A stretch of 64,000 nucleotides of DNA from Lytechinus variegatus. Taxonomy: Eukaryota > Echinodermata > Echinoidea > Temnopleuroida > Toxopneustidae. Below are positions 59,901 to 64,000 of the stretch, piece after piece; position 1 is the first letter of the stretch; each line of letters begins with the position of its first letter. The stretch is from assembly GCF_018143015.1 (NCBI RefSeq), contig NC_054741.1, forward strand, positions 67,029,754 to 67,093,753. Reading direction: 5' to 3'. Under the pieces are notes generated by a model, which worked only from the letters and a program-made list of their open reading frames with translations, was not told the origin of the DNA and ran no database searches. A program made the position numbers and the translations under genes.

Positions 59901-62900
59901 ACACTGAAAATTTCATCAGAATCGGCTGTAAAATAAGAAAGTTATGATATTTTAAAGTTTCGCTTAAATTCACAAAACAGTTACATGCACATCCTGGCCG
60001 GTATGCCAATGAGGGGACTGGTGACATCACCCACTCACTATTTCTTTTGTATTTTATTATATGAAATATTTCAATTTTCTCCTCATTGTCATGATAAACA
60101 AAGTTTTATTCCTCTCTGAAAATGTGGAATTACCATTGTTTTAACATTTTGTGGTTCAACCAAGAGGGTCTTTATTGTCAAATCTGTGAAAATAGAAATT
60201 TTGTATAATTCAAACAATAAAAAACAAAAGAAATAGTGAGTGACATCATCAACTCTCTCATTTGCATATCTATGAGTTGTGTTGTGCATATAACTGTTTT
60301 GTGAAAAATAATCGAAATTTTAAAATATTATAACTTTCTTATTTCACATCCGATGTTGATGAAATTTTCAGCGTTATTCTCGTTTGATTTTTCTTTATTG
60401 ATTAAAATAAACTTTTTCTTGGGTTGGACTTGCCCTATAAATAAACGTGTTTTCACCAGTTTCCCACAGAAGCTATCACGCGGTAACAAAAGAGTTTATG
60501 CATGGCTGATTGTCAACAAAACAGAGCGTCGAGTGAGTTTGAACGCTAGCCTGTAAAACCTCTTCATTTTATGAAAAAAATGAAATTCAAGCCTTTCGGG
60601 GTTTTTTTGTGGGACGCACTGTATAACGACATTTGTAATTCACTTGATAGGATCGTCAAAAATTGTGGATATCAAATTGATTTTGTTGGAAAAACATGAA
60701 AGTTTCAAACTTGTTTTTATTATAAATAAAACATAATAGCACAATAAACCCCGACTCTCATAAATAACTTTTAACCCCTTTTTCCTAAAAAAAAAAGGTT
60801 TCTGTCCGTTGGAATCCTCTTATAACTGTGTTGTGGGAACAGTACAAATTTTAACTTAAAGGTATTGTATGAAATTTGGCTACATCGATCACATTCATGT
60901 AGCATTTGCATGGGAGTATCTCAATGAAAAACATTCAGTTGTGGAGAGAGCTGAGGGTGGATTGTTTGTTTTGGAATTCAAGGGATAAAGTCACATTTCC
61001 TTCAACAACTGTTTCTCTACGAGAAAAATGCCTCAAATACGGGGAATGTAATGATTAGTTCATTATCTTATGTCTGTCTTAATCTTTGATATAGGATATT
61101 ATAGAGTTTTCCCCGGGAACATCCAGATATAGACGAGAATCGAATTGGATTAAATGGTACTTGTTACGGTGGAACACTGGCCTTGAACGCAGTGTCTCGA
61201 ATCCCCGACCTTCCGATCCAGTGTTTGGGTGTCCAAAGATGTATTGACTTTCTTGCCACGCACGTCGGTCTTGAGACTATCGATGGGAATATAATTGAAC
61301 CGGCAGGGTTAGTCTTGTCATCTTGATTTTAAAAATGAGTTAATCGGTACGAAAAAGACAAAATCTCTGATCCACATGCCTATTTAGATACCAAGAGTTA
61401 CTTAATTAGCTTTGGGGGCACAAAAAGACTTTCCAGTAATCGTCACATCCTTATTATTGTCAGTATTCCATTAAATGGCAATTCTCTGTAGGGAGGAAAT
61501 TCTTATGTTGTAAAACCATGATTATGGTTTATATTTGGATGGTCAAGTCTGAGAGCAAAAAAATATACCTCCGTCGAAAGTCAAATGATAAATGACCCTT
61601 AACAACTACTTCATTCGTTCATTCATTCTTTCATTTCATTTATTCATTTGCTCATTTAAAGGTGTGGTCCAGGCTGGAGATATTTATATCTCAATAAAAA
61701 GAGTAAAATTCACAAAGCAAAATGCCGAAAATTTGATCAAAATCGGATAAAAAAATAAGTTATTGAATTCTAAAGATTTACATTTTTTCCAGTGAAACAG
61801 TGCTAGCCATGTCTTTATGAATATTCATTAGGTGGGCTGATGATGTCATATCCCCACTTGTTCTTTTGTATTTTATTATATGAAATTGGGTTTATTCATT
61901 TTTTTCTACCGAGAACTGGAAACATTTGGATTATATTGCCACATATTATTTCATCAGAATGGAGACACACCATTTACACACGTTTAAAACAAAGAAAAAT
62001 TTGTGATTTCATGTCAAAACATATGTAAAAGGAAAGTGGGGATGTGACATCATCAGCTCACCTAATGAATATTCATGACGATGTGCACATAACCGTTTTC
62101 ACAAAATATTGATAAACTTAAAAATTCAATAACTTTGTTATTTGCTACCCGATTTTGATGAAATTTTCAGCATTTTGCTTTGTGAATTTTACTCTATTTA
62201 TTTAGAAATAAATATTTTTAGTCCGGACCATCCCTAATTTGGTCATTTTTTTATTGGTTGATTTATCTATTCGTCCTTAAATGCAATTATCTATCATTCT
62301 TTGTTTGCCCTTTACAACCCACAATAAGAGGAAAAAGCGTGGAACAAAACAAAATCAAAAAATCGTTCTTTTTATGTATGATTAATGTTGAAATTATAGT
62401 TTGGTTGCATATGTGCATTTGTGTTAGACAAGTCAACTCCAACAAAAAGTTGATTTTGATAGAAAGAGAAAATCAGACAAGCATAACACTGAAATGTAAA
62501 ATAAGAAAGATATTACATTTGAAAGTTTCGCCTAATTTCACAAATTTTACAAGACAGTTATATGCATTGGCGGCGGAAGCCAAAAATTTTAGGAGGGGAC
62601 AACCAAAAATTTTTTGACAAGCAAAAAAAAAAAATGGTTCTCAACCCCAAAATTTTAGGGGGGACGTAGGAAAATAAATTGACAAGCAAAAAAAAAAAAG
62701 GTCATCAACAACAGATTTAGGGGGGGGGACCGTCCCCCCCTCCTCAAATTTAGGGGGGACACGTCCCCCCCGCTTCCGCCGCCTATGGTTATATGCACAT
62801 CTGTGGTCGGTATGCAAATGAGGAGACTGATGACGTCCTTCACTCGCTGTTTTATTATCTGCGTGAAATAAGAAACATTCTAATTTTCTCCTCATTGTCC

Positions 62901-63921
62901 AGTGAAACAAGGATTGTTTCCTGATCATAAAAATAGCATTGTTTAATCATATATGGATCAGTCAAGTTGGTCCTTATTTTCGAATTAAATATTATATAAT
63001 TAAAAAAAAAGAAGAAATATTAGTGAGGGACATCGTCTGTCTCATTTGCCTGTCATCGAGTAGTGCATATAATTGTGATGTGAAAAATAAGCGAAAAGTC
63101 TTAAATGTCATAACTTTCTGATTTTACATCCGATTTTGATGAAATTTTAATGTTATGCTAGTTTGATTATTCTCTATTTTATTCAAATCAACATTTTTTT
63201 TCTGGGGTGGACTTGACCTTTAAATTTGGATCAAAGCTTAATTTTCAATGAAAAAGGATTAATATGAATGACTTATTGATATATGAATCATTTTTCTAGA
63301 CCTATTGGTTTATACACCCGCATAACAAAAAGAGATGGCGAGGAGTGGTTCGAGTTTGATTTCGATCACATGGTTCATCATATTGATTACAGAGCAGACT
63401 TCATCCCACCAGTAAGTTTTCCATCTCTATAAATAAAGCAATGAAGACCATCAGCTAATTATCCATGTAATCAATGGCGGATCCAAGGGGGAGGGGGCAC
63501 AACGGGCTCGTGCCCCACCCCCTTTAGAGGCAAAATTAAAGTCTGTAGTGTAAAAATGCCGTTAATACACAAGTGTGCATCCCCCTATTAAAAGTGAGGA
63601 CTTGGGGGGGGTTGTCAAAATTTTCCTTTGGCAAAATATCCCCCCCCGTCCTTTAGAAAATTCAGGATCCGCCCCTGCATGTAATGAGAATTTACCACTA
63701 AAGGTGCATAAATCTGATGAGAACGATATTCATCAATCAATTATTGATTAGGTGACGCACCAAACTTGTTATTGATTTGCGAATTCTTTCTCAAATATTG
63801 GGTGCGAGTTAAACAAGAATTTCTTATTTTTTCTAATCAGGTAGAAGACATATCGATACCAACACTGTTATTGGTTAGTGGTGATGATCAACAATGCGCT
63901 TCAGAAAAGTGTCTAGCAAGG
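56955..63921 (+). CDS. BAAT / acyl-CoA thioesterase family protein, 3' end outside window
   Basis: Exons: 56955(or 57045)-57336, 58227-58526, 59184-59336, 61105-61307, 63300-63411, 63841-63921, then off the window. N-terminal Bile_Hydr_Trans-type domain: IRADGLAAGQTVELRS, then TFTGIEPMGLLSRVQ (exon 2) and VERHFVAPYVEHSF. Alpha/beta hydrolase part: VPLVIEMPGLGPTFARDRFP and LLASHGFGVFEFDYF (exon 3); HPDIDENRIGLNGTCYGGTL (exon 4), the nucleophile elbow with Cys; and IPTLLLVSGDDQQCAS (exon 6), the acid loop. Family members hydrolyse acyl-CoA, or with a Cys nucleophile transfer the acyl group to glycine or taurine. An Arg/Lys-rich leader suggests mitochondria or no targeting; two ATGs compete. Exon 3 to exon 4 does not keep phase, so a small exon (length 3n+2) is probably missing from my model. 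Confidence 0.82.
57865..58158. mobile_element. hAT-like MITE ('GGATCCGCCCCTG' family), older copy
   Basis: The right end GGATCCGCCCCTG and the interior 'gaagtgtgccccc' and 'gcttgtcaaatttttcct' match the copy at 63472-63677. The left end CACTGGCAGATC is diverged. Flanks 'ataaaaac' and 'gtaaaaaa' may be a decayed 8 bp duplication. In BAAT-like intron 1. Confidence 0.5.
59499..60621. mobile_element. TA-flanked element (CAGTGCGTCCCA ends) with nested MITE
   Basis: CAGTGCGTCCCAGAAAAAAACG at the left pairs with the complement of 'gggtttttttgtgggacgcactg' at the right; TA follows the right end. On the left the match starts two bases after a TA. The palindromic TTAA MITE at 59835-60440 occupies the middle, so this element is the older one. 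In BAAT-like intron 3. Confidence 0.7.
59835..60440. mobile_element. Palindromic TTAA-type MITE, well preserved copy
   Basis: TTAAAGGACAAGTCCACCCC begins the left arm; 'gggttggacttgccctataaa' ends the right. Arms pair for about 150 bases around a spacer containing 'gaggggactggtgacatcac'. Nested in the CAGTGCGTCCC element. Confidence 0.75.
61656..62238. mobile_element. Related TTAA-type MITE (AAGGTGTGGTCCAGGC ends)
   Basis: Left 'ttaaaggtgtggtccaggc' and right 'gtccggaccatccctaat' are inverted with decay. Inner arms 'gccgaaaatttgatcaaaatcgg' and 'ccgattttgatgaaattttcagc' match the same blueprint as the AAGGACAAGTCC family, so this is a sister subfamily. In BAAT-like intron 4. Confidence 0.6.
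62425..63224. mobile_element. Palindromic TTAA-type MITE with nested hAT MITE
   Basis: Left 'ttagacaagtcaactccaacaaaaag' and right 'ggggtggacttgacctttaaa' are the arms. A 223 bp element with its own target duplication is inserted at 62565-62787. Confidence 0.7.
62565..62787. mobile_element. hAT-like MITE with 8 bp duplication GTTATATG
   Basis: Ends CATTGGCGGCGGAAGC and GCTTCCGCCGCCTATG are inverted repeats. GTTATATG occurs on both sides (62557-62564, 62788-62795). CA...TG ends and an 8 bp duplication are hAT hallmarks. The interior repeats 'aaaattttaggggggac' and its complement. Confidence 0.8.
63472..63677. mobile_element. hAT-like MITE with 8 bp duplication CATGTAAT
   Basis: Ends CAATGGCGGATCC and GGATCCGCCCCTG, with CATGTAAT directly on both sides (63464-63471, 63678-63685). 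The duplication is perfect, so insertion is recent. In BAAT-like intron 5, 60 bases after exon 5. Confidence 0.85.
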
Positions 63922-63960
63922 GTATGTTAATGCTTTCATCTTCTAATTTCTTCTATACCC

Positions 63961-64000
63961 CAGGGGCTGAAGAAAAGTGGGGGGGGGGGCTTCACCCCCC
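63961..64000. other. Possible start of another G-rich MITE at window end
   Basis: 'caggggctgaagaaaagtgggggg' resembles the outer part of the GGATCCGCCCCTG family, but only 40 bases are visible. Confidence 0.25.

Overview
This is a eukaryotic, intron-rich, AT-rich window from an animal nuclear genome. Protein matches recalled from memory, small exons with GT-AG borders, and a very high density of short inverted-repeat elements and tRNA-derived SINEs suggest an invertebrate deuterostome, most likely a sea urchin or other echinoderm. The species call is inference; the three host genes are supported by phase-consistent exon chains, with one unresolved junction in the third.

Layout. 1-4.7 kb: repeat-rich flank with a tandem unit (698-960) and a CCAGTT/AACTGG repeat block (2.78-4.46 kb) hosting a MITE and a SINE fragment. 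5.3-14.65 kb (+): an orthologue of KIAA0753/MNR (moonraker/OFIP), a centriolar satellite and ciliogenesis protein, in seven exons coding about 803 residues. 17.66-26.72 kb (-): a broken BEL/Pao LTR-retrotransposon fossil. A 5.84 kb DNA transposon (18235-24078) lies inside its integrase region, with matching ~35 bp terminal inverted repeats, an ACAG target duplication, a DDE-type transposase and a dispersed palindrome-like 14-mer outside the coding part. 26.7-36.6 kb: no gene seen; SINE and MITEs. 36.6-54.3 kb (-): mitochondrial proline dehydrogenase (PRODH), 12 coding exons, 640 residues, with a canonical EF-hand loop encoded across an exon junction. 57-64 kb (+): 5' part of a BAAT/acyl-CoA thioesterase family gene, apparently with a cysteine nucleophile; it runs off the window.

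The host genes do not form an operon or pathway: one is ciliary, one mitochondrial proline catabolism, one acyl-CoA/amide metabolism. The most unusual object is the DNA transposon with its array of GTAACGTATGTTAC-like sites. The introns also hold at least ten kinds of short inverted-repeat element, several with clear target duplications (TA, TTAA, 3 bp, 8 bp) and several nested.
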